Assembly: GCF_013004645.1 (NCBI RefSeq)
Contig: NZ_JABEME010000018.1
Coordinates: 1 to 45,997 of the forward strand
Direction: 5' to 3'
Length of the DNA: 45,997 nucleotides
Source of the DNA: Stenotrophomonas africana
GTDB taxonomy: Bacteria > Pseudomonadota > Gammaproteobacteria > Xanthomonadales > Xanthomonadaceae
A program made the translations under genes and the position numbers. The notes under the pieces are model-generated. The model saw only the letters and a program-made list of their open reading frames with translations. It had not been told where the DNA came from and made no database searches. Positions within the stretch are counted from its first letter, which is position 1, and each line of letters begins with the position of its first letter. Positions 9,146-18,593 of this stretch are shown here, in pieces.

Positions 9146-10537
9146 TCAGCTGGCCAGCGCCAGGTCGTCCATCATTGCGCGCAGGAAGCGCGCCGCTTCG
9201 CCGCCGGTGGCCGCGCGGTGGTCGAAGGTGACCGACAGCGGGATCACCTTGTGCGCTTCCACGCCGCCCATCACCGGGGTCATCTGGTGGCGGGCACGGC
9301 CGGCACCAACGATGGCCACGCACGGCGGCACCACGACCGGGGTCGCGTAGCGGCCGGCGAACATGCCGAAGTTGGACAGCGAGATGGTGTAGCCACTCAG
9401 TTCCGAAGCGGCGATCGAACGCGATTCCACCTGCTCGCGCAGACGGTTGACGCCTTCGCGGATGCCGCGTGCATCCAGCATGTCGGCATTGCGCAGGGCC
9501 GGCACGAACAGGCCGTCGTCGGTGTCCACGGCGATGCCGATGTCGACTTGGGCATGCAGGGTGCGGGTCAACGCTTCACCGTCGAACCAGGCGTTCATCG
9601 CCGGCACCTTCTGAGCGGCGACCACGATCGAACGCACCAGGCGCGCGGTGACGTCGTTGCCCGGTAGCCAGGCGTGGATGTCGGCGTCGTCGTTCAGCGT
9701 GGTCGGCACCACCTTGCTGTGCGCATCGGCCATCACGCGGGCCATGTTGCGGCGCACACCCTTCAGCGGTTCCGGCTGGCCCTTGGCGACTACGCCCGGC
9801 GGCTGGGTGCGCATCGGCTTGCCGGTGGCGGACAGCGGGGTGCGGGCTTCGCTCTGCACCGGGGCGGACACCTGCGCCGGGGCCGGCGCGGCATACGCGG
9901 CGGCAGCGACCGGCGCCGGAGCAGCGCCGAGCTTGGCGCTGCCGTTGGCGGCGGCCTGCTTGACGTCGGCCATGGTGACCGCGCCATCGGTGCCGGTAGC
10001 GGCTACGCGGCTCAGGTCCACGCCCAGCTTGCGCGCCATCGCACGCACGGCCGGGACGGCCTTGACGCCACCGACGGCCAGCGCCTGTTCGGCATGCACG
10101 GCATTGGAGCTCTGCATGGCGCCGACCACGGTACCGGCGTCGTCACGCTCGGCGGCGGCCGGCTTGGCTTCCTCCGCAGCGACCGGCGCAGCCGGCAGCG
10201 GCGGCGGGGTCGGTGCGGCAGCCGGCGCCGCCGGTGCGGCGTGACCGTGGCTGTGGCCGGTGTCCTGGCCATCGGCGCGCTGCGGCAGGTTCGGGTCCAG
10301 TTCGAAGCTGGCCAGCACCGAGCCGGTCGGGATGATGTCGCCGGCGGCGCCGGACAGCTTCAGCACCTTCCCGGAGAACGGCGAGGGCACTTCCACCACA
10401 GCCTTGGCGGTCTCCATCGACACCAGCGGCTCGTCCAGCTTGATCACATCGCCTTCCTTGACGAACCACTCGACGATGGTCGCGTCCGGCAGGCCTTCGC
10501 CCAGGTCGGGCAGGTTGAAGTTCTTGGTCTGGCTCAT
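9146..10537 (-). CDS. Dihydrolipoamide acyltransferase, E2 of a (branched-chain) 2-oxo acid dehydrogenase
   Basis: E2 core of the complex, moving acyl groups from E1 to CoA through a swinging lipoyl arm. The 463 residues hold one N-terminal lipoyl domain with the lipoylated lysine in METAKA (K45), an Ala/Pro-rich linker, a peripheral-subunit-binding domain (about AVPAVRAMARKLGVDLSRVA), another linker, and the C-terminal acyltransferase domain. The usual HRxxDG catalytic motif reads HRAATGG, so the Asp is replaced by Thr. The Met at 10537 overlaps the stop of the SH3-like gene (ATGA), which fixes this start over any upstream one. No E3 gene follows. Confidence 0.88.
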   Translation of the reverse strand: MSQTKNFNLPDLGEGLPDATIVEWFVKEGDVIKLDEPLVSMETAKAVVEVPSPFSGKVLKLSGAAGDIIPTGSVLASFELDPNLPQRADGQDTGHSHGHAAPAAPAAAPTPPPLPAAPVAAEEAKPAAAERDDAGTVVGAMQSSNAVHAEQALAVGGVKAVPAVRAMARKLGVDLSRVAATGTDGAVTMADVKQAAANGSAKLGAAPAPVAAAAYAAPAPAQVSAPVQSEARTPLSATGKPMRTQPPGVVAKGQPEPLKGVRRNMARVMADAHSKVVPTTLNDDADIHAWLPGNDVTARLVRSIVVAAQKVPAMNAWFDGEALTRTLHAQVDIGIAVDTDDGLFVPALRNADMLDARGIREGVNRLREQVESRSIAASELSGYTISLSNFGMFAGRYATPVVVPPCVAIVGAGRARHQMTPVMGGVEAHKVIPLSVTFDHRAATGGEAARFLRAMMDDLALAS

Positions 10538-10887
10538 TTGCAGTTCTCTTCCAGCAGTTCCAGTTCGCGGGCCGGCAGCCAACCCGTCGCGCCATTGGCG
10601 CGCTCGGACCACCACCACCCGCCGTGTTCGTGATGAAGCTTCACCATCTCGCCGCTTTCCACATCCAGCTCGCGGGCGTCGTAGTCGCACAGGGCTTCGG
10701 CGCGACCCTCGTCCAGCAGCTGCAACCAGGCGATGGGCGCCCATCCAGCGCGCCCATCGTTGGTGCGTACCCAGGCAAACGCCGGCCATTCCTCGTCACG
10801 GACACCTACTTCGACGATCTGGCCGGTGTGGAACCGGAGCGGGTTGGGATACTGGCTGCGGTAAGCCCCCAGAAGGCGGGCCCGCAT
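10534..10887 (-). CDS. Small SH3-like tandem-domain protein inside the dehydrogenase operon
   Basis: A 117-residue protein without signal peptide or membrane segment. It looks like two SH3-type barrels in a row. The first (about 1-58) includes FHTGQIVEVG...WAWAPIAWLQLL-like features. The second (about 60-113) reads ALCDYDARELDVESGEMVKL then GGWWWSE and GATGWLPARELELL, strikingly like eukaryotic ALYDYDA...GWW...G-hydrophobic-P SH3 domains. It starts two bases after the E1 beta stop and overlaps E2 by four bases, so it is translated with the complex. I infer a scaffold or assembly role but cannot show it. Confidence 0.82.
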   Translation of the reverse strand: MRARLLGAYRSQYPNPLRFHTGQIVEVGVRDEEWPAFAWVRTNDGRAGWAPIAWLQLLDEGRAEALCDYDARELDVESGEMVKLHHEHGGWWWSERANGATGWLPARELELLEENCK

Positions 10888-10888
10888 G

Positions 10889-11956
10889 TCAGCCGGCCGC
10901 CACCGCGCGCTTGGCCGCAGCCACGATCCGCTCAACGCTCGGCAGGTACTTCATTTCCAGGCGGAACAGCGGAATGTGGGTGTCATAGCCAGTGACGCGC
11001 TCGACCGGGGCCAGCAGGTCGTAGATCGATTCCTCGGCCAGGCGCGCGGCGATCTCGGCGCCGAAGCCCGCGGTCTTCGGGGCCTCCTGCACGATCACGC
11101 AGCGGCCGGTCTTGGCCACCGATTCGGCGATGGTGGCGAAGTCCAGCGGGCGCAGCGTGGCCACGTCGATGACTTCGGCACTGATGCCTTCACCGGCCAG
11201 CTTGTCGGCCGCTTCCAGCGCTTCCTTCACCTGCGCGCCCCAGGTCACCAGGGTCACGTCGGTGCCGTCGCGCAGCACGAAGCAGACGTCCAGCGGCAAG
11301 GCTTCGCCGTCGTTGACGACCACTTCCTTGTACTGGCGGTAGATGCGCTTGGGCTCCATGTAGATCACCGGATCCGGCTCGCGGATCGCGGCCAGCAGCA
11401 GGCCGTAGGCACGCTGCGGCGACGACGGCAGCACCACGCGCAGGCCCGGCACGTTGGTGAAGATCGCCTCGTTGGCTTCGCTGTGGTGTTCCGGCGCGCG
11501 GATGCCGCCGCCCCACGGCACGCGCAGCACCATCGGGCAGTGCAGACGGCCACGGGTGCGGTAACGCAGCCGGGCGGCGTGGCAGACGATATGGTCGACC
11601 ATCGGGTACATGAAGCCATCGAACTGGGCTTCGGCCACCGGCTTCATGCCCTGCGCGGCAAGACCAATCGTCAGGCCGGCGATGGTGGTTTCGTCCAGCG
11701 GGGTGTCGAGGATGCGCTCGGAGCCGAAGCGCTGCTGCAGGCCGGCGGTGGCGCGGAACACGCCGCCGTTGACGCCCACGTCTTCGCCCAGCACCAGCAC
11801 CGACGGGTCGTGTTCCAGCTCCCAGGCCAACGCCTGGGTGATGGCTTCGATGAGGGTGATCGGGGTGGTGGTCATGCTCTCTTCTCCGCGCGCGACCGCA
11901 GCGCTGTCGGCGGCGTTGGTGTGCGCGCCGGGCGCGCCGTTCTTGATCTCATCCAT
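10889..11956 (-). CDS. 2-oxo acid dehydrogenase E1 component, beta subunit
   Basis: Beta half of the thiamine-diphosphate E1 heterotetramer. The family core begins ITLIEAITQALAWELEHDPSVLVLGEDVG and continues with GLAAQGMKPVAEAQFDGFMYPMVDHIV, typical of BkdA2/PdhB. From the Met at 11956, whose coding overlaps the alpha subunit stop by eight bases, it has 355 residues. The Met at 11875 would give 328, closer to the usual length. Both have GGAGAAG upstream, so the N-terminal 27 residues are uncertain. It is followed after one base by the SH3-like gene. Confidence 0.88.
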   Translation of the reverse strand: MDEIKNGAPGAHTNAADSAAVARGEESMTTTPITLIEAITQALAWELEHDPSVLVLGEDVGVNGGVFRATAGLQQRFGSERILDTPLDETTIAGLTIGLAAQGMKPVAEAQFDGFMYPMVDHIVCHAARLRYRTRGRLHCPMVLRVPWGGGIRAPEHHSEANEAIFTNVPGLRVVLPSSPQRAYGLLLAAIREPDPVIYMEPKRIYRQYKEVVVNDGEALPLDVCFVLRDGTDVTLVTWGAQVKEALEAADKLAGEGISAEVIDVATLRPLDFATIAESVAKTGRCVIVQEAPKTAGFGAEIAARLAEESIYDLLAPVERVTGYDTHIPLFRLEMKYLPSVERIVAAAKRAVAAG

Positions 11957-13031
11957 GGCGCTTCTCCAGGGCGATCGCCTGGGCACGCTGGGCCAGCAGG
12001 TCCGGCGGCGGATCGGCATACAGGAAGTCGAACATCGCCTCGACCGGCTGCACCGGCGTGTTGAGGTACAGGTTCACTTCCTCGTCCACGCGCGTGCCGC
12101 ACTCGGCGACCCAGGCGGCTTCCTCGTCTTCGCTCCACACACCGGCGTTGATCAGGTACTTGCGCAGGCGCAGCATCGGCTCGCGCTGCCACGCATCCTT
12201 CACTTCAGCGTCGTCGCGGTAGCGGCGCGCGTCATCGGCGGTGGTGTGGTCGGACAGGCGGTAGGTCATCAGTTCCAGCACGGTGCCACCGTCGCCGGCC
12301 AGCGCACGCTCGCGCGCCTGCTCCATTGCCGCCAGCACGGCGATCAGGTCGTTGCCGTCCACCTGCAGGCAGTGCAGGCCGCCGGCCAGGCCCTTCTGCG
12401 CCAGCGTTTCGGCACCGGTCTGGGCCGAACGCGGGACCGAGATGGCCCAACCGTTGTTAACGATGCACAGGATCAGCGGGAGCTTGTAGGCGCCGGCCGA
12501 ATTCAGTGCCGCGTAGAAGTCGGTCTTGGAGCTGCCGCCGTCGCCGCACACGGCCACCGCGATCTGCGCTTCCTTGTTGAGCTTGAACTTCAGCGCCGCG
12601 CCCGCGGCATGCAGGCACTGGGTGGAGATCGGCACGCAGAACGGGAAATCCTTGGCCGCGTTGCCGCCGTAATCATTGCCGCGTTCGTCGCCGCCCCAGT
12701 ACATCAGCACGTCGTGCGGGCGCACGCCACGCATGAACATCGCGCCATACTCGCGGTACGAAGGCGCGAACACGTCGTCCTTCTGCATCGCAGCGCCGAT
12801 ACCCACGTGCGAGGCTTCGTGGCCCAGGCAGGCGGCGTAGGTGCCGAGCTTGCCGGTGCGCTGCAGCGCGATGGATTTGCTGTCGAACGTACGTACGAAC
12901 AGCATCTGCTTGAACAGCGGTACCAGGACCTTGGGGTCGCGCAGCGACGCGGGCAGGTCATCGCGGACGAGCGTGCCGTCCGTATCCAGGTACTGCAGGT
13001 ATTCGATCTTGAATTCAGCGGCAACCGTCAT
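11949..13031 (-). CDS. 2-oxo acid dehydrogenase E1 component, alpha subunit (branched-chain type likely)
   Basis: Thiamine-diphosphate subunit that decarboxylates the 2-oxo acid. The 360-residue protein shows the ThDP signature GDG (about 163-165) ending at NN (192-193) with the usual spacing, and the phosphorylation-loop region SYREYGAMFMRGV. First gene of a four-gene operon with E1 beta, an SH3-like protein and E2; E3 is absent and must be shared. A branched-chain substrate is inferred from the heterodimeric E1 and the iso/anteiso lipids of the family; pyruvate cannot be excluded. The ATG at 13031 with GAAGGTG nine bases upstream is preferred to a GTG at 13043. Confidence 0.88.
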   Translation of the reverse strand: MTVAAEFKIEYLQYLDTDGTLVRDDLPASLRDPKVLVPLFKQMLFVRTFDSKSIALQRTGKLGTYAACLGHEASHVGIGAAMQKDDVFAPSYREYGAMFMRGVRPHDVLMYWGGDERGNDYGGNAAKDFPFCVPISTQCLHAAGAALKFKLNKEAQIAVAVCGDGGSSKTDFYAALNSAGAYKLPLILCIVNNGWAISVPRSAQTGAETLAQKGLAGGLHCLQVDGNDLIAVLAAMEQARERALAGDGGTVLELMTYRLSDHTTADDARRYRDDAEVKDAWQREPMLRLRKYLINAGVWSEDEEAAWVAECGTRVDEEVNLYLNTPVQPVEAMFDFLYADPPPDLLAQRAQAIALEKRHG

Positions 13032-13366
13032 TGCGTACTGCACCTTCGACAGAGAAGTTACAAATGATATGAATCGCCATGTTAAGGAACGCGTACGGAA
13101 TAGCCTTCCTGCGCCGCAACACGGCGATTCCCCGTTTTACCCCTGCCGGCGGGTGGGGGGCCAATAACAACAACGTATTCAGTCGTTGCTGCAAAGCATC
13201 AGAATACGCCTCTGGCTGACCGCCAGTACAACGGCCTGGACGGTTCCACGCGCAGGCCCGGGATCGGCCGATGCTCCACGGCCAACCGCACGCCCGGGTA
13301 TGGACCCGGCGGCTGCCAGCGCGGCGGCAACGCGCTACCCTTGCCGCCCCCGATCTGGTCCCGCCC
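13032..13366. promoter_or_regulatory. Divergent control region between the dehydrogenase operon and kynA
   Basis: 335 bases without a gene. A minus-strand TATCAT (13069-13064) is a fair -10 for the dehydrogenase operon, but no good -35 stands at the right distance. An inverted repeat CGTATTC (13174-13180) and GAATACG (13202-13208), 21 bases apart, lies in the AT-richer middle and is a candidate operator for either gene. The last 150 bases before kynA are GC-rich, with no clear promoter. Confidence 0.4.
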
Positions 13367-14242
13367 ATGTCCGTCGACAACAACCAACGCGATCTCGAAG
13401 CCGGCATCCACACCGACCTGCAGGGACGCCTGACCTACGGCGGCTACCTGCGGCTGGACCAGCTGCTCAGCGCGCAGCAGCCGCTGTCCAACCCGCCGCA
13501 CCATGACGAGATGCTCTTCATCATCCAGCACCAGACCTCGGAGCTGTGGCTGAAGCTGCTGGGCCATGAGCTGCGTGCCGCAATCGGCTTCCTGCAGCGC
13601 GATGAAGTCTGGCAGTGCCGCAAGGTGCTGGCGCGCAGCAAGCAGGTGCTGCGCCAGCTGACCGAGCAGTGGTCGGTGCTGGAAACGCTGACGCCGTCCG
13701 AGTACATGGGCTTCCGCGACGTGCTGGGCCCGTCGTCGGGCTTCCAGTCGCTGCAGTACCGCTACATCGAGTTCCTGCTGGGCAACAAGAACGCGCAGAT
13801 GCTGCAGGTGTTCGAGCACGATGCGGCCGGGCAGGCGCAGCTGCGCACCGTGCTGGAGGCGCCCAGCCTGTACGAGGAATTCCTGAAGTACCTGGCCCGC
13901 TTCGGCCATGCCGTGCCGGCGGTCTACGAGGCCCATGACTGGACCCAGCCGCACGTGGCCGACGACGCACTGCAGCCGGTCTTCGAGCGCATCTACCAGG
14001 ACACCGACCGCTACTGGCGCGAATACGCGCTGTGCGAGGACCTGGTGGACCTGGAGACCGCCTTCCAGCTGTGGCGATTCCGACACATGCGCACGGTGAT
14101 GCGGGTGATCGGCTTCAAGCGCGGCACCGGTGGCTCGTCCGGCGTGGGCTTCCTGGCCAAGGCATTGGAGCTGACTTTCTTCCCCGAACTGTTCCAGGTG
14201 CGCACCAGCCTGCAGGCCGCGCCCCCGGCAGAGCTGGGCTGA
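13367..14242 (+). CDS. kynA: Tryptophan 2,3-dioxygenase
   Basis: Haem enzyme that opens the indole ring of L-tryptophan to give N-formylkynurenine, the first step of the kynurenine pathway. The 291-residue protein matches the Xanthomonas enzyme family. H55 lies in [14 protein letters not shown]117 in YMGFRDVLG, and the proximal haem ligand H240 in [11 protein letters not shown]; all three numbers coincide with those of the crystallised X. campestris enzyme. The start [10 protein letters not shown] at 13367 gives this numbering. No kynB or kynU is adjacent. It diverges from the dehydrogenase operon. Confidence 0.95.
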   Translation: MSVDNNQRDLEAGIHTDLQGRLTYGGYLRLDQLLSAQQPLSNPPHHDEMLFIIQHQTSELWLKLLGHELRAAIGFLQRDEVWQCRKVLARSKQVLRQLTEQWSVLETLTPSEYMGFRDVLGPSSGFQSLQYRYIEFLLGNKNAQMLQVFEHDAAGQAQLRTVLEAPSLYEEFLKYLARFGHAVPAVYEAHDWTQPHVADDALQPVFERIYQDTDRYWREYALCEDLVDLETAFQLWRFRHMRTVMRVIGFKRGTGGSSGVGFLAKALELTFFPELFQVRTSLQAAPPAELG

Positions 14243-14423
14243 CCCCCATTCAGCTTGGATCCCGGCCGGCGGCTGGATCGTTTCAGATGCAAGTTCAGGG
14301 AGCAGGCTGCCACCTGCCTCAAACGGCGTGTATTTGACGTGAACGCCAGAAGTCGGTGATCCTCGCGCGTTGCTCCAACTGCACACCGGACGTGCTCGTC
14401 ATCCACCGAACCAGGAAATCCGC

Positions 14424-15923
<1,500 letters not shown>

Positions 15924-15942
15924 TGATGAGAGGGTAGAAGGC

Positions 15943-16548
15943 ATGCGTAGCAAGCTCGGTACTGCGGTAGTGGTGGTCTGTGCGGCGCTGATCGGCGCCT
16001 GTTCCCAACCGCAACCGCCTGCCGCCGCCGAGCCTACGCAGCCCCTGGATACCCGACCCACCGAGCCACCGGTCGCTGACCCCAGCGAACCGGTGGCCTC
16101 GGGCAACACCCCGGTGGCGGCGGATATCGCCGCCATCGCCGGGCTCGGCGCGCAGTTCGACCCGGCCCGCGACCCCGCCGACGATCTGGCCACCGCCAAG
16201 GTGGAAGCCCAGCGCGGCAAGAAGCGCATCCTGCTCGAGGTCGGCAACGCCGCCTGCGATCGCTGCCGGGCGCTGGACGAGGTGGTGGAAGGCAACGGCG
16301 ACCTGCGCCGCTTCCGCGACGCCCACTACGTGTGGGTGAAGGTCAACGCCAGCGACGAACAACCCAACACCGCCTTCTTCGCCCAGTTCCCGATGATGGA
16401 GCGCGACTACCCGTACCTGCTGGTGCTCGATGCCGACGGCGGACTGCTGGTATCGCAGGCCACCGGAGAGCTGCGCAAGGGCGAAGCCTTCCAGCCCGCG
16501 CGCGTGACCGCATTCCTGAAGCAGTGGGCGCCTGACAAACCGGAATAG
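15943..16548 (+). CDS. Thioredoxin-fold lipoprotein
   Basis: A 201-residue protein with a lipoprotein signal: lipobox LIGAC with the lipidated Cys at residue 20. A Pro/Ala-rich tether of about 40 residues follows, then a thioredoxin-like domain (about 75-195) with a CxxC pair CDRC at 105-108 in the order expected for Thioredoxin_7-type proteins (ILLEVGNAACDRC). Probably a periplasm-facing thiol-disulfide protein. It follows the peptide transporter by 19 bases. The partner or substrate is unknown. Confidence 0.85.
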   Translation: MRSKLGTAVVVVCAALIGACSQPQPPAAAEPTQPLDTRPTEPPVADPSEPVASGNTPVAADIAAIAGLGAQFDPARDPADDLATAKVEAQRGKKRILLEVGNAACDRCRALDEVVEGNGDLRRFRDAHYVWVKVNASDEQPNTAFFAQFPMMERDYPYLLVLDADGGLLVSQATGELRKGEAFQPARVTAFLKQWAPDKPE

Positions 16549-16550
16549 GG

Positions 16551-16642
16551 GTAGCGCCGGCCGCTGGCCGGCAAGCTCTGGTGGGTGCCGACCGTTGGTC
16601 GGCACTGATGTCGGGTCGCATCCACGCATGGCGTGGATCTAG
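16551..16642. repeat. Three-palindrome REP cluster starting GTAG
   Basis: Three hairpins of different subfamilies in a row: GCCGGCCgctGGCCGGC, GTGCCGACCgttGGTCGGCAC, and ATCCACGCatgGCGTGGAT followed by CTAG. It starts immediately after the lipoprotein stop codon and probably marks the end of that transcript. Confidence 0.75.
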
Positions 16643-16752
16643 TGTGGTTGCGGTCACATTCCCGGAATCGGCATCTCAATATCGCAACGTGCTCGCCGTT
16701 ACCGGCAAGGACCTCAGTCGACATCCCGTCGATGCAACCTTCCGGAACGCCC

Positions 16753-17892
16753 ATGCACAGCGACCACGCCGAACGACTGCCCGAACCCGCCCGTGAGTTG
16801 GCCGAGGGTGGAGCAGGCGAGGGCGTAACCTTGCCGCCGCAGGAGGTGCTGCTGGATGACGCCGGTACCGGCGAGGACAGCGTTGAACTGGCCCCGCCGC
16901 GCCATCGCCTGCCGCAGATCGCGCTGCCCGACAACGTGGTGCTGAAGGGGGCGGTGCAGAAGCTGGTCGAGCAGAAGTCCCGGCTTGATGCGCTGGCCGC
17001 CGACGGTCAGCTGGCCGGGCTGCTGCCGCCCGAATGGCAGGGGCACGGCGTGCGTGCGATCGAGCTGTCCACCTTCATCCAGGGCGTGCTGCCGTTCCTG
17101 CAACCCGGCGAACGTGGCGAAACCGCGCCCGCGCGCCTGCCGGTGCGCCACGTTCTGGGAGACGACAGCCGCTGGGGCCTGGACGATGTCGCCGAACCGA
17201 AATCGCTGGCCTGGTACCTGGCCAGCGACGAACGCGCCACCGCTGGCAGCAAGGACGTGGCCGAGGCCTGTCTGGTGGGTGCGCTGGGACTGGCGTGGAT
17301 GCAGGAAGGGCGCAGCCGCCCCGGCTTCCTGCGCGCGATGGGCCAGGACAGCCTGGCCGCGCGGGTGACCATGCTCGGCTACCCGCCGGCCAACGAACTG
17401 GCGCTGTACAGCGTCACCGCACATGGGCAGCAACAGATCTGGTGCGTGCATGGCCGCCGTCGCATGCGCCCGCTGGTGGCGCCGTGGCTGAGCGTGCCGG
17501 TGCTGACCGCGTATGGCGTGCCGGCGCCGGTCGCGTGGCCGTCCAGTTTCCCGCCGGTGGAGGCCGTGGCCGAGCTGCTGGCGACCGCACGGCAGGGGCG
17601 CGCACTGCCGGAAGTGGACCTGGCCAAGGCGGTGGCGAAGATCGCCGAAGATGCCGCATCCAACGCCTGGCAACCGGTCAGCCTGCTGCAGCTCAATACC
17701 TGGTCACCGCGTTGGCATTTCTTCCTGGGCACCTTCGTCGGCCTGCCGTCGCTGCTCCTGGTGGCGGCGGCGCTGGCGCTGCCGGGGGCGGTCGAAGCAG
17801 CCACGGTTGCGGCCTCGCTCGGCTTCGCCGGCGGTGCCATTGCAGCACTGGCCGTGCCGTGGATCCATGCACGGCGCAAGCATCTGAGTTGA
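16753..17892 (+). CDS. Unknown protein with two C-terminal membrane helices
   Basis: I do not recognise this 379-residue protein. It is soluble and acidic for about 320 residues, with the sequence HRLPQIALPDNVVLKGAVQKLVEQKSRLDAL near the N-terminus. It ends in two hydrophobic segments (GTFVGLPSLLLVAAALALPGA and a second near ASLGFAGGAIAALAVPWI) and a short basic tail, RRKHLS. Codon use matches the neighbours. The Met at 16753 follows GGAA by about seven bases; a Met at 16732 is in frame but has no ribosome site. The gene stands alone between a REP cluster and a long palindrome. Confidence 0.7.
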   Translation: MHSDHAERLPEPARELAEGGAGEGVTLPPQEVLLDDAGTGEDSVELAPPRHRLPQIALPDNVVLKGAVQKLVEQKSRLDALAADGQLAGLLPPEWQGHGVRAIELSTFIQGVLPFLQPGERGETAPARLPVRHVLGDDSRWGLDDVAEPKSLAWYLASDERATAGSKDVAEACLVGALGLAWMQEGRSRPGFLRAMGQDSLAARVTMLGYPPANELALYSVTAHGQQQIWCVHGRRRMRPLVAPWLSVPVLTAYGVPAPVAWPSSFPPVEAVAELLATARQGRALPEVDLAKAVAKIAEDAASNAWQPVSLLQLNTWSPRWHFFLGTFVGLPSLLLVAAALALPGAVEAATVAASLGFAGGAIAALAVPWIHARRKHLS

Positions 17893-17971
17893 AAAAAGGG
17901 ACGGAGGGGATTAAGTCGTTTCAGGCACATGTGTGCTGATTACGGCTTAATCCCCTCCGTCCCCTTTTTCT
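17893..17971. repeat. Long palindrome, GGGACGGAGGGGATTAA family, copy 1
   Basis: The left arm AAAAAAGGGACGGAGGGGATTAAG (about 17893-17915) is almost exactly complementary to the right arm CTTAATCCCC...CCCCTTTTT (about 17946-17969), giving a stem of about 22 base pairs. It joins the convergent unknown gene and marR and ends in A/T runs on both sides, so it could terminate both transcripts. Copies lie at 21113 and 32830. Confidence 0.85.
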
Positions 17972-17972
17972 T

Positions 17973-18464
17973 TCAGACCCCTTCGCCCATCCGCTCCAGG
18001 CCTTCGCCGGCCAGGCGCAGGATCAGCTTCTCAAGCACCTGCTCTTCCTCGTCGCTCAGCACCGACATCAGCTTGCGGGTGATCTCGATCACCATCGGCG
18101 CGATGGTCTCGTACACCTCGAAACCGGCTGCCGACAGGGCAAGCACCGAGCGGCGGCGGTCGTCGCCGTGGGTCTCGCGCTTGATGAAGCCGCGCTCCAG
18201 CAGGCGGGCCACGGCACGGCTGACCGCCACCTTGTCCATCGCCGTGCGGTCGGAGACCTCGCTGGCCGAGGAGCCCGGGTACAGCGCCAGGATGGTGATC
18301 ACCCGCCACTCGGGAATCGCCAGACCGTAACGATCGCCGTATAGCTTGGCGATGTTGCCGCTGACCCGGTTGGACAGCACGCTCAGCCGGTACGGCAGGA
18401 ACTGTTCCAGGTCGAGCAGGACGTGCGAGGCACGCAGGCGGGTCGAGGCGGGATCGGGGCTCAT
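17973..18464 (-). CDS. MarR-family transcriptional regulator, divergent from hppD
   Basis: A 163-residue winged-helix regulator. The recognition-helix region SDRTAMDKVAVSRAVARLLERGFIKRE and the wing DDRRRSVLALSAAG are textbook MarR; dimerisation helices lie at both ends. The start MSPDPASTRL at 18464 is the last Met before the conserved part. It lies 129 bases from the divergent hppD and the promoter regions overlap, so control of tyrosine/homogentisate breakdown (and of itself) is the natural inference. The ligand is not known. Confidence 0.9.
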   Translation of the reverse strand: MSPDPASTRLRASHVLLDLEQFLPYRLSVLSNRVSGNIAKLYGDRYGLAIPEWRVITILALYPGSSASEVSDRTAMDKVAVSRAVARLLERGFIKRETHGDDRRRSVLALSAAGFEVYETIAPMVIEITRKLMSVLSDEEEQVLEKLILRLAGEGLERMGEGV

Positions 18465-18477
18465 GTTGCGGTGCACC

Positions 18478-18576
18478 TTGCTGGTGGTTTCAAGTGTAAC
18501 TATAAGGGGTGGGTCCAGACCCTGCATTCTCGCCGGGTCCCTACCTGCCCGCACCTGGTTTGTACCGATGCGGTAC
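18478..18576 (+). promoter_or_regulatory. hppD promoter with downstream palindrome
   Basis: TTGCTG (18478-18483), 17 bases, then TATAAG (18501-18506) is a good sigma-70 promoter for hppD, with a predicted transcript start near 18513. On the opposite strand TATAGT (18503-18498) overlaps it and may serve the marR gene. The perfect inverted repeat GTACCG-atg-CGGTAC (18562-18576) lies in the leader, 17 bases before the hppD start, and is a candidate regulator site. Confidence 0.6.
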
Positions 18577-18593
18577 CGATTCGGAGCCACGCC

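Noticed and set aside
14243..14423. Promoter TTGACG near 14334 for the peptide transporter
   Set aside because: No acceptable -10 at 16-18 bases, so I did not list it.
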